Shown: positions 41,592-52,427, counted from the first letter of the stretch. The stretch: 61,012 bases of DNA from Candidatus Omnitrophota bacterium (GCA_016214265.1 JACROU010000078.1:1-61012); one strand, 5' to 3'. The notes: generated by a model from the letters alone, not told the origin. Program-made: numbers and translations.

Positions 41592-42869
41592 ATGCGGTCT
41601 ATCCATGTGGGACTTCTCGGGTTAGGACAAATTGGTTCCGGGCTATATAAACTTATTAGCCGGAAAAGCAGTTTTTGTGAGCGTCGCTACGGTGTCCGTT
41701 TCGAAATTTCGAAAATTCTCGTGAAAAATCTCAAGAAAAAACGTTTTCCGGGATTAAATTCGCGCCTTATCACTTCGGATGCCAATCAGATTTTGGATGA
41801 TCCGTCTATCGACGTGATTGTGGAACTCATCGGCGGTATTCTGCCCGCCAAGAAATTGATTATCGAAGCACTTCGTAAAGGCAAGGATGTGATTACGGCC
41901 AACAAGGCCCTTTTAGCCGAAGAAGGTGAGGAGATATTTACGTTGGCGCGCAAGCTGGACCGTCAGGTTTTTTTCGAAGCCAGTGTTGGCGGAGGCATTC
42001 CGGTAATTAAAACTCTGCGTGAAGGACTTTCGGCCAATCGTATCGATTCGATTTTGGGCATCGTCAATGGAACCTGCAATTACATTTTGACTCAGATGAG
42101 TCACGGAGGTATGGATTTTGACGCGGCGCTTAGGCAGGCTCAGGAAAAAGGATTTGCCGAAGCCGATCCCAGTTTTGACATCGATGGCATTGATTCCGCA
42201 CACAAAATGGCTGTGTTAGCGCGGCTTGCGTTTGAACAACCCATTCCTTTTCGGGAAGTTTATTGCGAAGGTATACGACACATTGCTGAGCAGGACATCA
42301 CTTTCGCTAAAGATTTTGGTTATTGCATCAAGTTGCTGGCAATTGCCAAGCGTGAGAAAGACGGAATTGAGGCGCGTATTCAGCCGACGCTTGTTCCGAA
42401 AGATCATATTCTTGCGAAAGTGGATGGTTCGTTTAACGCGATTCTTTTTGACGGCGATGAAGTAGGTGAAATCCTGCTTTATGGCAAAGGCGCGGGCCCT
42501 GAACCCACGGCCAGTGCGGTGATGAGCGATCTGATCGACTGGTCAAAAGGAATCGAAAGTAAATTACCCGCGGATGGTGAAAAGCCGCTTAAAATAAAAA
42601 GTATTTCCACGATTTTGTCGCGCTACTACCTGAGATTTTCTGTGCTGGATCAGCCTGGTGCACTGTCGAAAATCGCGGGCGTGCTGGGTAAGCACAATGT
42701 CAGCATTTCTGATGTGATTCAGACGGAGCGGAAAAGCGGGACGGTGGTTCCGCTGATTTTGTTGACGCATCATGTGCATGAAAAAGATATTCGCGAAGCC
42801 ATCCGCATTATTGATGGAATGAAAACGATGATTCGCGCCAAATCAAGATTGATTCGAATCGAGGCCTAA
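41592..42869 (+). CDS. hom: Homoserine dehydrogenase with ACT domain
   Basis: A 425-residue enzyme reducing aspartate semialdehyde to homoserine. Rossmann motif VGLLGLGQIGSGL at the N-terminus, DVIVELIGG, VITANKALL, the catalytic region ASVGGGIPVIKTL and GIVNGTCNYIL, and a C-terminal ACT domain (about 345-420: YYLRFSVLDQPGALSKIAG) for feedback by threonine. The ATG at 41592 has GGAGG 5 bases upstream; the longer open frame overlaps ETF-QO and is rejected. First gene of hom-thrC-apgM-lysC-cimA. Confidence 0.96.
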   Translation: MRSIHVGLLGLGQIGSGLYKLISRKSSFCERRYGVRFEISKILVKNLKKKRFPGLNSRLITSDANQILDDPSIDVIVELIGGILPAKKLIIEALRKGKDVITANKALLAEEGEEIFTLARKLDRQVFFEASVGGGIPVIKTLREGLSANRIDSILGIVNGTCNYILTQMSHGGMDFDAALRQAQEKGFAEADPSFDIDGIDSAHKMAVLARLAFEQPIPFREVYCEGIRHIAEQDITFAKDFGYCIKLLAIAKREKDGIEARIQPTLVPKDHILAKVDGSFNAILFDGDEVGEILLYGKGAGPEPTASAVMSDLIDWSKGIESKLPADGEKPLKIKSISTILSRYYLRFSVLDQPGALSKIAGVLGKHNVSISDVIQTERKSGTVVPLILLTHHVHEKDIREAIRIIDGMKTMIRAKSRLIRIEA

Positions 42870-42873
42870 CCTA

Positions 42874-43950
42874 ATGCCAAAAAAAATTGAGAAAAAAATA
42901 GGAATTATTGAACGATACGCGGAATTTCTACCCATTACGGTGAATACACCAATTGTATCTTTGAATGAAGGTAATACGCCGCTTATTCTGTCGGAGGCGC
43001 TTCCGAAAGAGTTCAATTTGAACTTGAGAATTTACTACAAGTTCGAGGGATTGAATCCGACCGGATCTTTCAAAGACCGTGGCATGACGATGGCCGTCTC
43101 GAAAGCGATTGAGGAAGGGTTCAAGGCAATTGTTTGCGCCTCCACCGGAAACACATCCGCTTCTGCGGCGGCATATGCGTCGCGGTCGGGACTGAAATGT
43201 TACGTGTTTGTTCCGGAAGGCAATATCGCGAAAGGAAAGTTGGTTCAGGCGTACCGCTATGGCGCGACGGTGATTTCCGTGCGCGGTAATTTTGACGACG
43301 CGCTTCGGCTCGTCAAAGAAATCGCAGAGAAATATCCGATTAAACTCGTTAATTCAGTGAATCCGTATCGGATTGAAGGACAGAAGTCCGCGGCGTTTGA
43401 AATTTGCGACGAGTTGGGCGATGCGCCAGAATATCATTTAATTCCGGTCGGTAACGCGGGAAATATCACGGCGTACTGGAAAGGCTACAAAGAATATAAG
43501 GCTAAAGGATTATCCGAAACGCTTCCGATCATGTGTGGTTTTCAGGCGGCTGGATCCGCGCCGATTGTGCTGGGTCACATTGTCGAAAAACCGCAAACGA
43601 TTGCGACGGCTATCAAAATTGGAAATCCGGCGAGCTGGAAACAGGCCGAAGCCGCGCGCGATGAATCCGGCGGACTGATCGAAGCGGTGACCGACGAGGA
43701 AATTGGCTGGGCCTATCGATTTATCGCGGAGCGAGACGGTGTTTTCGCCGAGCCGGCTTCCGCGGCTTCTGTGGCCGGTTTGATCAAGCTGGCGAAGCGA
43801 AATTATTTCAAGCCCGGCAGCCGCGTGGTGTGTACGCTGACCGGTTCAGGATTAAAAGATCCGGATTATGCGATGAGTTTTGATGACAAGATGACCAGTG
43901 TGGCCCCGAATATTGAAGAAGTGCTCAAAGTGATGGGGCTCAAAAAATGA
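42874..43950 (+). CDS. thrC: Threonine synthase
   Basis: A 358-residue PLP enzyme making threonine from phosphohomoserine. SLNEGNTPLILSEALP opens the domain, GSFKDRGMT contains the Schiff-base Lys, ASTGNTSASAAAYASRSG binds the substrate phosphate and LTGSGLKDP lies near the C-terminus. Length and motifs match the short class of threonine synthases. It starts 4 bases after hom and overlaps apgM by 4. Confidence 0.95.
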   Translation: MPKKIEKKIGIIERYAEFLPITVNTPIVSLNEGNTPLILSEALPKEFNLNLRIYYKFEGLNPTGSFKDRGMTMAVSKAIEEGFKAIVCASTGNTSASAAAYASRSGLKCYVFVPEGNIAKGKLVQAYRYGATVISVRGNFDDALRLVKEIAEKYPIKLVNSVNPYRIEGQKSAAFEICDELGDAPEYHLIPVGNAGNITAYWKGYKEYKAKGLSETLPIMCGFQAAGSAPIVLGHIVEKPQTIATAIKIGNPASWKQAEAARDESGGLIEAVTDEEIGWAYRFIAERDGVFAEPASAASVAGLIKLAKRNYFKPGSRVVCTLTGSGLKDPDYAMSFDDKMTSVAPNIEEVLKVMGLKK

Positions 43951-45140
43951 AATACATCGTTCTTGTTCCCGACGGAGTCAGTGATCACGCCTGTGACGAG
44001 CTGAACGGGAAAACGCCGCTTGAAGCCGCGTCGATCCCCAATATGAATTGGTTTTCGAAAATCGGGCGGATGGGAGCCGCCAATACGATTCCGGATGGCT
44101 TGCTTCCGGGATCCGATGTCGGGCATCTTTCGATTTTGGGGTATGACCCCAAAACCTGCTACACCGGCCGCGCCCCGATTGAAGCTGCCAGCATGGGGAT
44201 CGGACTGAAAGATGGTGAAGTCGCGTTCCGTATGAATTTGATTACCGAAGCCGACGGCAAGCTGATCGATTACAGCGCCGGACATATCAGCACAAAAGAA
44301 GCGCAATCGATTGTGAATTTTTTGAAAACGCGTCTGGATTCCGATCGTGTGAAACTGCATCCAGGCATTCAATACCGCCACATTGCCGTTATCAGCGATC
44401 CGGAGGGAATCGAGGGGCTTTCGGCGAAATGCACACCGCCGCACGATATTCAGGGCAAGGCGTTTGACGAATATTTGCCTAAGGGCCATGGCGCTGAGAT
44501 GCTTAAAAAAGTGATGGATGAAGCGCGCATTTTGTTGCGCGATCACGAAGTCAATCGCGTGCGTGTTGATCTGAAAGAAAATCCGGCTAACATGATTTGG
44601 TTTTGGGGCCAGGGCGTGATGCCGAAGATCGAGAGCTTTCAGAAGAAATTCGGCAAAACCGGCTCGCTGATTTCTGCCGTGGATTTGGTGAAGGGCATCG
44701 GGCACCTCGCCGGTCTTGAGATTTTGAAGGTTCCCGGAATTACCGGCTACATCGACACCAATTATGAAGGCAAGGTAGAGTACGGCCTGAAAAGTTTGGA
44801 AAAAAAAGATCTGACTTACATTCACGTTGAGGCGACGGATGAAGCCGGTCATGAAGGCAATGTGAAACTGAAAATTATGGCTATCGAGGATTTTGACAAA
44901 AAAGTCGTGGGGCCGATTCGGGAGTACGTGAAATCGCATCCCGCGACTCGCGTGTTGATTATGCCGGATCATTCCACATCCTGCAAAGTGAAGACGCATG
45001 TGCGCGGGAGTGTTCCGTTTGTGATGGCCGGGGAAGGTATTGAGCGTGCCGGGGCCGATGAATTTACCGAATCCGCCGCCGCCGCCTCTTCCGTCCAAGT
45101 GCCGCAAGCGCATCATTTGATGAGAGAGTTTTTGAGTTAG
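43947..45140 (+). CDS. apgM: ApgM-family protein, proposed homoserine kinase analogue
   Basis: A 397-residue member of the archaeal-type cofactor-independent phosphoglycerate mutase family (alkaline-phosphatase fold): [17 protein letters not shown] with the metal Asp, [18 protein letters not shown] with the nucleophile Ser, [12 protein letters not shown] and IMPDHSTSC as metal sites. A branch of this family found in species lacking thrB is annotated as the proposed homoserine kinase, and here it sits overlapped with thrC between hom and lysC with no thrB. I infer that it makes phosphohomoserine; phosphoglycerate mutase activity cannot be excluded. Confidence 0.85.
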   Translation: MKYIVLVPDGVSDHACDELNGKTPLEAASIPNMNWFSKIGRMGAANTIPDGLLPGSDVGHLSILGYDPKTCYTGRAPIEAASMGIGLKDGEVAFRMNLITEADGKLIDYSAGHISTKEAQSIVNFLKTRLDSDRVKLHPGIQYRHIAVISDPEGIEGLSAKCTPPHDIQGKAFDEYLPKGHGAEMLKKVMDEARILLRDHEVNRVRVDLKENPANMIWFWGQGVMPKIESFQKKFGKTGSLISAVDLVKGIGHLAGLEILKVPGITGYIDTNYEGKVEYGLKSLEKKDLTYIHVEATDEAGHEGNVKLKIMAIEDFDKKVVGPIREYVKSHPATRVLIMPDHSTSCKVKTHVRGSVPFVMAGEGIERAGADEFTESAAAASSVQVPQAHHLMREFLS

Positions 45141-45141
45141 T

Positions 45142-45172
45142 TGTAGGGGCGACCCTCGTGGTCGCCCCTACA
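45142..45172. repeat. REP-like palindrome between apgM and lysC
   Basis: A perfect 13-bp inverted repeat TGTAGGGGCGACC / GGTCGCCCCTACA with a 5-base loop, starting 2 bases after the apgM stop. GTAGGGGCGACC-type palindromes recur in many bacterial genomes. Confidence 0.8.
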
Positions 45173-45228
45173 CGCCTTCGCGCGTTCAGAATGACAATAT
45201 GGTATTTTCGAGATACCGGAGTTTTATA

Positions 45229-46449
45229 ATGATTATCGTTCAAAAATTTGGCGGCAGTTCAGTTGCTAATGTAAAAAAAATTAAAAATGTGGCCCGCCGC
45301 ATTGTCAGCACAAAGCGGAAAGGTTACGACGTTGTGGTCGTGGTTTCCGCACCCGGAGACACGACGGATGATTTGATTGAATTGGCCGGAAAAATTTCGA
45401 AGATCCCGAGTCGTCGGGAAATGGATATGCTACTTTCAACCGGAGAACAGATGTCGGTCGCGCTCCTCGCGATGGCGATTCATGAATTGGGCGAAGATGC
45501 CGTGTCGATGACCGGCTATCAAGTCGGAATTATTACTGATGATGTTCACGGGTCGGCGAAGATCGAGGATATTCATTCCGGGCGCATGCTGGAAGAACTA
45601 AAAAAAGGCAAAGTGGTGATTGTGGCGGGGTTTCAGGGGAAAACTCCGAATCATGAGATTACGACATTGGGCCGCGGTGGTTCCGATTTGACGGCGGTGG
45701 CGCTTGCCAGCGTGCTGAAGGCGAAGGTATGTGAAATTTACACGGACGTTGACGGGGTTTACACCACAGATCCCAGGATTTGTAAAGACGCACGGAAACT
45801 CGATGAGATCAGCTATGAAGAAATGATGGAGATGGCCGCGCTCGGCGCGAAAGTGATGCAGAGCCGCTCCGTGGAGGTTGGTAAGAAATATGACATTCCG
45901 ATTTTAGTCAGAAACAGCATGAACCATACTCAAGGGACTTTGATTACGAAGGAGAATAAGAAAATGGAAAAAGTTTTAGTGAGTGGTGTGACCATCAATG
46001 AAGATGAAGCGAAAGTAACCCTTTTGAAAGTTCCGGACAAACCCGGAATTGCCGCCAAAGTGTTTCAGAAAATCGCGGAAAAAAATATTAACGTCGATAT
46101 GATCATTCAGAACAAGTCGACCACCAATTACAACGATATTTCGTTTACGGTAATGCGTTCGGATCTGAAGCGATCACTGCCGGTGGTTCGCGAAGCCGCC
46201 AATCTGGTTAAGGCGCGGGGAATTCAGGTGGATGACAAGATCGCCAAGGTTAGCATCGTCGGCGTCGGTATGAAATCGCATTCCGGTGTGGCCGCAAAAA
46301 TGTTCAGCGCGCTGGCCGAAAAAGGAATCAATATTGACATGATTTCCACTTCCGAGATCAAGATTTCGTGCGTGGTGGACGGGCGCAGGGGCAAAGACGC
46401 GGTTAAAGTGCTTCACAAAAAGTTTGAATTGGGAAAGAAGAGCAAATGA
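45229..46449 (+). CDS. lysC: Aspartate kinase
   Basis: A 406-residue enzyme phosphorylating aspartate, the first step of the lysine, threonine and methionine branches. [18 protein letters not shown] at the start, [29 protein letters not shown] and the [12 protein letters not shown] segment mark the kinase domain. Two ACT domains follow (about 270-400) for feedback control. I choose ATG 45229, preceded by GGAG at a good distance, over an upstream ATG that adds ten unrelated residues. Its stop overlaps the cimA start. Confidence 0.95.
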   Translation: MIIVQKFGGSSVANVKKIKNVARRIVSTKRKGYDVVVVVSAPGDTTDDLIELAGKISKIPSRREMDMLLSTGEQMSVALLAMAIHELGEDAVSMTGYQVGIITDDVHGSAKIEDIHSGRMLEELKKGKVVIVAGFQGKTPNHEITTLGRGGSDLTAVALASVLKAKVCEIYTDVDGVYTTDPRICKDARKLDEISYEEMMEMAALGAKVMQSRSVEVGKKYDIPILVRNSMNHTQGTLITKENKKMEKVLVSGVTINEDEAKVTLLKVPDKPGIAAKVFQKIAEKNINVDMIIQNKSTTNYNDISFTVMRSDLKRSLPVVREAANLVKARGIQVDDKIAKVSIVGVGMKSHSGVAAKMFSALAEKGINIDMISTSEIKISCVVDGRRGKDAVKVLHKKFELGKKSK

Positions 46450-48011
46450 AAATCACAATCTATGACACAACGTTAAGAGACGGGACGCAGGGCGAGGGAA
46501 TGAGTCTGTCCCTCGATGACAAATTGAAGCTGGCCAAACGGCTGGATCAATTCGGCATTCATTACATTGAGGGCGGCTGGCCGGGTTCCAATCCGAAGGA
46601 TATGGAATTCTTCAAAGAGGTCAAGAAACTGAAACTCAAGCACGCGAAAATCGCCGCTTTTGGTTCCACGCGCCGCGCCAACATCAAAGTGACTCAGGAT
46701 GATAATTTGGCCAAAATTCTTGAGACGAAAACCGAAGCGGCCACGATTTTTGGCAAAACCTGGGATTTTCACGTCAAAGAAGTTCTGAAAACGACGCCGA
46801 AAGAAAATCTGGCGATGATTGAGGAGTCTGTTGCTTATTTGAAATCCAAAGGTTTAGAAGTGATTTACGACGCCGAACATTTTTTTGACGGTTACAAAGC
46901 CAATCCGAAATACGCGGTGGAGACGTTGCGAGCAGCGGAGAAGGGTGGAGCCAGTTATTTGGTGCTTTGTGACACGAACGGCGGCACATTGCCGACCGAA
47001 GTGTTCGACTTCATCACGAAAATTAAAAAAGAAGTGAAAACCCCGCTCGGTATTCACTGTCACAACGATTGTAATCTGGGTGTAGCTAATTCTATCGCCG
47101 CGATTCAGGCCGGAGCCGGACAGGTTCAGGGAACCATCAACGGTTACGGCGAACGTTGCGGCAACGCGAATCTGACGAGCGTGATTCCGGTACTGGTGCT
47201 GAAAATGGGAATTCCGGTGATGCCGCAAGAAAAAATGAAAGAGTTGACCGAGCTCAGTCGGTATGTCACCGAAGTGTGCAATATGCCGCTTGAGCGTAAT
47301 CAGCCGTTTGTCGGCAAGTCGGCGTTTGCCCACAAAGGCGGCGTGCATGTCAACGCGATGGTGAAAAATGCCAGGACGTATGAGCATATCGATCCCAAGC
47401 TGGTCGGCAACGCGACACGTTTTCTGGTTTCCGAACTTTCCGGAAAGTCGAATGTGCTTGTGAAGGCGAAAGAGTTATCGCTTGATATGGATAGCGAATC
47501 GCCCGAGACGCGGAAAATTCTGGAGAAAGTCCGCGAGCTTGAAAATCAAGGCTATCAATTCGAAGCTGCGGAAGCGTCGTTCGATCTTCTGATGCGCCGC
47601 ATGATGGGCAAAGAAAAGAAATTTTTCGAGCTGATGGAAGCGCATGTCCACGATGAGCTGTTGAAAGATGGTAAAGTTAATTCCAACGCCACGGTGAAAC
47701 TTCGTATCAACGGGGTGGTAGAACATACTGCCGCGGAAGGCGACGGACCTGTCAACGCGCTGGATAAGGCTCTGCGCAAGGCTCTGATCAAATTTTTCCC
47801 TGTTGTCGAAAAAATACACCTCATCGATTTTAAAGTGCGCGTGATTAATGAATCTGCCGGCACGGCCGGCCGTGTGCGCGTGTTCATCACGTTTCAGGAC
47901 GAGAAAGACACGTGGACCACGGTGGGTGTGTCCGAAAACATTATCGAAGCCAGCTGGCAAGCGCTCGTCGAAGCAGTTGAGTATAAATTGTTGAAAGGCG
48001 AAAAGATTTAA
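46446..48011 (+). CDS. cimA: Citramalate synthase
   Basis: A 521-residue enzyme condensing pyruvate with acetyl-CoA to citramalate, giving a threonine-independent entry to isoleucine. The TIM barrel has [49 protein letters not shown] and [12 protein letters not shown], which separate it from 2-isopropylmalate synthase. [12 protein letters not shown] and the C-terminal regulatory domain (about 400-515) complete it. Overlaps lysC by 4 bases (ATGA). Confidence 0.93.
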   Translation: MKITIYDTTLRDGTQGEGMSLSLDDKLKLAKRLDQFGIHYIEGGWPGSNPKDMEFFKEVKKLKLKHAKIAAFGSTRRANIKVTQDDNLAKILETKTEAATIFGKTWDFHVKEVLKTTPKENLAMIEESVAYLKSKGLEVIYDAEHFFDGYKANPKYAVETLRAAEKGGASYLVLCDTNGGTLPTEVFDFITKIKKEVKTPLGIHCHNDCNLGVANSIAAIQAGAGQVQGTINGYGERCGNANLTSVIPVLVLKMGIPVMPQEKMKELTELSRYVTEVCNMPLERNQPFVGKSAFAHKGGVHVNAMVKNARTYEHIDPKLVGNATRFLVSELSGKSNVLVKAKELSLDMDSESPETRKILEKVRELENQGYQFEAAEASFDLLMRRMMGKEKKFFELMEAHVHDELLKDGKVNSNATVKLRINGVVEHTAAEGDGPVNALDKALRKALIKFFPVVEKIHLIDFKVRVINESAGTAGRVRVFITFQDEKDTWTTVGVSENIIEASWQALVEAVEYKLLKGEKI

Positions 48012-48014
48012 TAG

Positions 48015-48089
48015 TGTCGAATGACGAATGACGAATGTCGATCTGGAACGCCGCGTTTTTTTTCGACATTTGACATTCGAAATTCGACA
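48015..48089. repeat. Heptad hairpin element, TGNCGAA type
   Basis: Left arm TGTCGAA, TGACGAA, TGACGAA, TGTCGAT (48015-48042); a 19-base spacer; right arm TTCGACA, TTTGACA, TTCGAAA, TTCGACA (48062-48089). Four 7-base units per arm, as in the CGTGRNC elements but with a different unit. It lies between cimA and valS. Confidence 0.8.
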
Positions 48090-48118
48090 TTTTTATTTTG
48101 AGAATGTGAAATTTTATT

Positions 48119-50752
48119 ATGAAAATCGAACTCGACAAAACATACAATCCCCGAGAAATTGAGACAAAGTGGTATGAACATTGGGAAAAGTCCGGATACT
48201 TTTCTCCGAAAGTAAATGCCGCTAAAAAGCCGTTTGTCATCGTCATTCCTCCGCCCAATGTGACGGGCATTCTCCACATGGGCCATGCGCTCAATAACAC
48301 CATTCAGGATATTCTGATCCGCTGGCACCGGATGCGGCAGGAGCCGACTTTGTGGGTTCCGGGAACGGATCACGCCGGTATCGCGACGCAGAACGTGGTT
48401 GAGAAAAAACTCGCCAAACAGAATAAGACCCGCCACGATTTCAGCCGCGAAGAATTTTTGAGCGAAGTTTGGAAATGGAAAGAAGAGCACGGTTCGACGA
48501 TTGTCCGTCAGCTGCGCCGTCTCGGGGCTTCTTGCGATTGGACGCGCGAGCGGTTCACGATGGATGAAGGGCTGTCAAAAGCCGTGCGCGAAGCGTTTGT
48601 CCGGCTCTACGAAAAGGACATGATTTATCAAGGCTACCGCATCATCAACTGGTGCCCGCGCTGCCACACCGCACTTTCCGACGAAGAAGCGCCTCACAAA
48701 GAGCTTGAAGGAATGCTTTACTACATCAAATATCCAGTGAAGGGCAAGACCGGCGAGCATATCACCGTCGCCACCACGCGCCCCGAAACGATGCTGGGCG
48801 ACACGGCCGTCGCGGTCAATCCGAAGGATGAGCGCTATCACGCGATTCACCATCACAAAATTATTCTCCCGCTCGTAGACCGCGAACTTTCCGTAATTCA
48901 GGATGAATTTGTCGATCCGGATTTCGGATCCGGCATCGTGAAAGTGACGCCGGCTCATGATCCAAACGATTTTGAAATGGGCCAGCGTCACAAACTGGAA
49001 TTTATCAATGTCCTCAATCCGGATGGAACCATCAACGAAAAGGGCGGCGCCTACGCCGGCATGGACCGATTTAAAGCCCGCAAGCAGATTGTCGAAGACC
49101 TCGAGGCGCAGGGATTGCTCGTCAAAAAAGTGTCGCATCTGCACGCCGTCGGCCATTGCTATCGCTGTCATACTGTGATCGAGCCGTATTATTCGAAGCA
49201 GTGGTTCGTGAAAATGAGACCGCTTGCGGATATGGCTGCCAAAGCTGTCCGTGAACAAAAAGTCAATTTCGTTCCCGACCGGTGGACCAAAGTTTATCTG
49301 AACTGGATGGATAATATCCGCGACTGGTGCATTTCGCGTCAGATCTGGTGGGGCCATCAAATCCCGGTCTGGTATTGCGATAATAAAAATTGTAAGCCGA
49401 TTGTATCGCGCGAAAACCCGACGAAATGTCCGGCCTGCGGTTCGGCGAAACTCAAGCAGGATGAGGATGTGCTCGACACCTGGTTTTCCTCGTGGTTGTG
49501 GCCGTTTTCCACGCTTGGCTGGCCGGAGAAAACACCGGACCTGAAATGTTTTTATCCCACTTCGGATTTGGTGACCGCCTCCGAAATTATTTTTTTCTGG
49601 GTGGCGCGTATGATTATGGCCGGATGTGAATTTATGGGCGCGGCGCCATTTAACACGGTCAACATTCACGGGACGATCCGCACCGAAACCGGGCAGAAAA
49701 TGTCGAAATCGCTGGGCAATATTATCGATCCGCTCGATGTGATCGATCATGTCGGCGCCGACGCGCTCCGGTTCAGCTTGATGATGATTACCGGAGCCGG
49801 GCAGGACGCGTTTCTATCGCCTGAGAAATTTGAAATCGGTAGGAATTTCACGAATAAAATCTGGAACGCCTGCCGTTTCGTGTTTATGAATATGAAAACC
49901 GAGTCATTCGACAATTTTGAATTGACCGCGGAGAAAATCAAAAATTTAGGCTGGGTGGATCAATGGATTCTTTCCGAGCTGAATCGTTCCATTGATGAAA
50001 CGAACCGGGCTTTGGAAACGTATCGCTTCAACGATGCCTGCGGCACTCTTTACCATTTCTTCTGGCATGATTTCTGCGATTGGTATGTCGAGCTGTCGAA
50101 ACAGAAACTGTCCGAAAAGGTTTTTTTGCACGTGCTTGAGAAAAGCTTGCGGCTTCTTCATCCGCTCATGCCTTTCCAGACCGAGGAGATTTGGCAGAAA
50201 TTGAAACTCATTACCAAAAAGGATTTAGGCGAAACGATCTCACTCGCCGAATGGCCGGTTTCGAATAAGTCACAGGTATTCGATGCCGCGGTAAAAAAGG
50301 CGGAATTGTTGAAAGATGTGGTGTTTCTGCTCCGGAACTTTCGGGCCGAAAATGACATCGATCCCAAAAAAGGAATTCACGTGGCCATTGATTCCCAGGA
50401 TGCGCTCATTAAAGAATTAAGCTCGGAAATCAAATTGCTGGTGCGCGCGGAGGAAGTCGCCTTCAAATCGGGAGTGAAAGGCTGGCTCAAAGTGGGCGTT
50501 GTGAAGGGGGCGGTTGTTTATGTCGACGCCAGCAAGGATATCGACATTGCCAAGCGCAAGAAGGCGATCGAAGATAACGTCAAAAAACTCGAAGGTTATC
50601 TGAAAGCGCTCGACGCGAAGCTTGCAAACGACGACTTCAAAAAGCGCGCGCCGAAAGAAGTGTATGACGGGGAACTTGCCAAACAGCAGGAATCTCTCCA
50701 AAAACTCAATCATTTCAAGGACGAACAGAAAGCGCTTGAAACGCTTTCATAA
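48119..50752 (+). CDS. valS: Valyl-tRNA synthetase
   Basis: An 877-residue class I synthetase charging tRNA-Val. PPPNVTGILHMGHAL holds the HIGH-type motif, GTDHAGIATQ and the editing domain (TTRPETMLGDTAVAV) follow. WGHQIPVWYC and the CPACGSAK zinc-like site are visible, then TGQKMSKSLGN as the KMSKS loop near residue 525. The anticodon-binding domain and a C-terminal coiled coil (about 810-877) finish the chain. Length is normal. Confidence 0.96.
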   Translation: MKIELDKTYNPREIETKWYEHWEKSGYFSPKVNAAKKPFVIVIPPPNVTGILHMGHALNNTIQDILIRWHRMRQEPTLWVPGTDHAGIATQNVVEKKLAKQNKTRHDFSREEFLSEVWKWKEEHGSTIVRQLRRLGASCDWTRERFTMDEGLSKAVREAFVRLYEKDMIYQGYRIINWCPRCHTALSDEEAPHKELEGMLYYIKYPVKGKTGEHITVATTRPETMLGDTAVAVNPKDERYHAIHHHKIILPLVDRELSVIQDEFVDPDFGSGIVKVTPAHDPNDFEMGQRHKLEFINVLNPDGTINEKGGAYAGMDRFKARKQIVEDLEAQGLLVKKVSHLHAVGHCYRCHTVIEPYYSKQWFVKMRPLADMAAKAVREQKVNFVPDRWTKVYLNWMDNIRDWCISRQIWWGHQIPVWYCDNKNCKPIVSRENPTKCPACGSAKLKQDEDVLDTWFSSWLWPFSTLGWPEKTPDLKCFYPTSDLVTASEIIFFWVARMIMAGCEFMGAAPFNTVNIHGTIRTETGQKMSKSLGNIIDPLDVIDHVGADALRFSLMMITGAGQDAFLSPEKFEIGRNFTNKIWNACRFVFMNMKTESFDNFELTAEKIKNLGWVDQWILSELNRSIDETNRALETYRFNDACGTLYHFFWHDFCDWYVELSKQKLSEKVFLHVLEKSLRLLHPLMPFQTEEIWQKLKLITKKDLGETISLAEWPVSNKSQVFDAAVKKAELLKDVVFLLRNFRAENDIDPKKGIHVAIDSQDALIKELSSEIKLLVRAEEVAFKSGVKGWLKVGVVKGAVVYVDASKDIDIAKRKKAIEDNVKKLEGYLKALDAKLANDDFKKRAPKEVYDGELAKQQESLQKLNHFKDEQKALETLS

Positions 50753-50767
50753 CCCGATCGGAATATC

Positions 50768-51514
50768 ATGAAAGAACGTCTCGCAAAATATTTGGCGCAT
50801 GCCGGAGTGGCCAGCCGCCGCAAGGCTGAAACGTGGATTCGGCTCGGCAGTATTTCGGTAAACGGAAAAATTGTGACGGAAGTGGCGACGCTTGTTGACC
50901 CGCAGGAAGATCGTATCGAGGTCGAGGGCAAGCGCGTTCGGCCGGAGCATGTCACTTATGTGGCGTTCAACAAGCCGAAAGGCGTGATGTGTACACTCGA
51001 GGATCCGCATTCCCACAACACGCTCACCGAATGGCTGCCGCAAAAACTCGGACGTATTTATCCGGTCGGCCGGCTCGACAAAAATTCTACTGGTCTTCTA
51101 CTTCTGACCAACGATGGTGAGCTCGCGAATCGATTGATTCATCCGCGCTACAAAGTGGACAAGATTTATCTGGTGGATGTCTCGGGTGCGTTCCGGTCTG
51201 ATGACGTGAAGCGTCTCGAGCGGGGTATTGTGCTCGAGGAAGGAAAAACGCATCCATGCAAAGTTGAAATTTTAAATTTGGGAAACAAAATCTCGAAACT
51301 CCGGTTCACACTTCAAGAAGGAAAAAAACGTCAAATCCGGCGCATGCTCGAGGTTATTGGTTATGAAGTTAAAATGCTGCACCGGGTTTCGATCGGCCCA
51401 ATTCAATTGGGACCACTCAAAGAAGGAAAATGGCGTTTCTTAAGTCCCGTCGAGGTGAGCCGCCTTAAAACCGCGGCCGGACTGGGCGTTCAGGTCATCA
51501 TTCGTGAAAAATAA
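50768..51514 (+). CDS. Pseudouridine synthase, RsuA/RluB type
   Basis: A 248-residue enzyme converting uridine to pseudouridine in ribosomal RNA. An S4 RNA-binding domain (about 1-60: RLAKYLAHAGVASRRKAE) precedes the catalytic domain with PVGRLDKNSTGLLLLTNDG, where the Asp is the nucleophile. KKRQIRRMLE near the C-terminus is typical of the family. It lies 15 bases after valS. The large-subunit (RluB) role is the likelier one, but RsuA/RluE/RluF cannot be excluded. Confidence 0.92.
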   Translation: MKERLAKYLAHAGVASRRKAETWIRLGSISVNGKIVTEVATLVDPQEDRIEVEGKRVRPEHVTYVAFNKPKGVMCTLEDPHSHNTLTEWLPQKLGRIYPVGRLDKNSTGLLLLTNDGELANRLIHPRYKVDKIYLVDVSGAFRSDDVKRLERGIVLEEGKTHPCKVEILNLGNKISKLRFTLQEGKKRQIRRMLEVIGYEVKMLHRVSIGPIQLGPLKEGKWRFLSPVEVSRLKTAAGLGVQVIIREK

Positions 51515-51515
51515 C

Positions 51516-52427
51516 ATGCCTCTCAATCTCTATTTCAGCCCCACATTAATTCGCCGGCTCAAACTGGCGCTGTATGAAGATATCCAGTCCGGGGATATCA
51601 CCACCAATTTGATTGTACCGCGCAACTTTGACATTACGGCGAAACTGATTACGCGCGAATCATGTGTTATCTCGGGATTGATTCTTATCCCTATAATTTT
51701 CCGGTTTTTGAGCGCCAAAGTTAAAGTTACTTTGATAGCGAAGGAAGGCTCACAGGTAAAAGCCGGTCAGACGATTGCGACGATATCCGGCCCGGCCCGG
51801 GCGATTCTGACAGGTGAGCGCGTTGCGATTAATTTTGCGGCGAAACTTTCCGGTATTGCGACGGCCACGCACGAATTTGTGAAACGCATCGAGCCCTATC
51901 ACACCGAACTATTGGCCACACGAAAAACGGCACCGCTTCTTCGGGATGTGGAAAAATACGCGGTTCAGTGCGGCGGTGGGCATACGCATCGTCAGGGCCT
52001 TTTCGATCAATACATGGTTAAAGACAATCATAAAGAAGTTTTAAAGGCGATGGGAGCAAGGCTGGCTAGCAAAGCCATCGAACGATTGCGTCGATCAAGA
52101 AAAAAAGGAGTTCTTTTGACTGTTGAAGTAGATTCGGTTCGAGAAATTCCTTGGGCCATGTCGTTTCGTCCCGAGATTATTTTGCTCGATAATTTTAGCA
52201 TTTCCGATCTCAGAAAAGCGGTTCGTTTTGTGCGAGAATTGTCAAAGGACGAAGGCGTGGCGAAGCCGCTACTGGAAGCTTCGGGCGGCATCGCGTTGGA
52301 TAAGGTGCGCGCGATCGCGAAAACCGGGGTCGAGCGGATTTCTGTCGGCAGTATCACGCATTCCGTGCGATCGATGAATTTTAGCTTGGAGGTGACATCG
52401 CCTGAGGCGTTGTCATCCCGGGCTTGA
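51516..52427 (+). CDS. nadC: Nicotinate-nucleotide pyrophosphorylase (quinolinate PRTase)
   Basis: A 303-residue enzyme of NAD synthesis, turning quinolinate and PRPP into nicotinate mononucleotide. Motifs: EDIQSGDITTNLIVP, TGERVAINF, LLATRKTAPLLRDVEKYAV, CGGGHTHRQGLFDQYMVKDNH and SGGIALDKVRAIAKTGVERISVG. ATG 51516 follows the upstream stop by one base; an in-frame GTG at 51504 is an alternative. The last residues (LSSRA) and the stop codon come from composite element B, so the original C-terminus has been replaced or extended. No nadA or nadB is in the window. Confidence 0.93.
   Translation: MPLNLYFSPTLIRRLKLALYEDIQSGDITTNLIVPRNFDITAKLITRESCVISGLILIPIIFRFLSAKVKVTLIAKEGSQVKAGQTIATISGPARAILTGERVAINFAAKLSGIATATHEFVKRIEPYHTELLATRKTAPLLRDVEKYAVQCGGGHTHRQGLFDQYMVKDNHKEVLKAMGARLASKAIERLRRSRKKGVLLTVEVDSVREIPWAMSFRPEIILLDNFSISDLRKAVRFVRELSKDEGVAKPLLEASGGIALDKVRAIAKTGVERISVGSITHSVRSMNFSLEVTSPEALSSRA

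Noticed and set aside
43866-45116. 416-codon open frame on the minus strand
   Set aside because: It is antisense to the clearly coding apgM gene, has a composition-driven His/Arg-rich translation and no recognisable domain or ribosome site.
48575-49750. 391-codon minus-strand open frame
   Set aside because: Mirror frame of valS, whose motifs are unmistakable on the plus strand.
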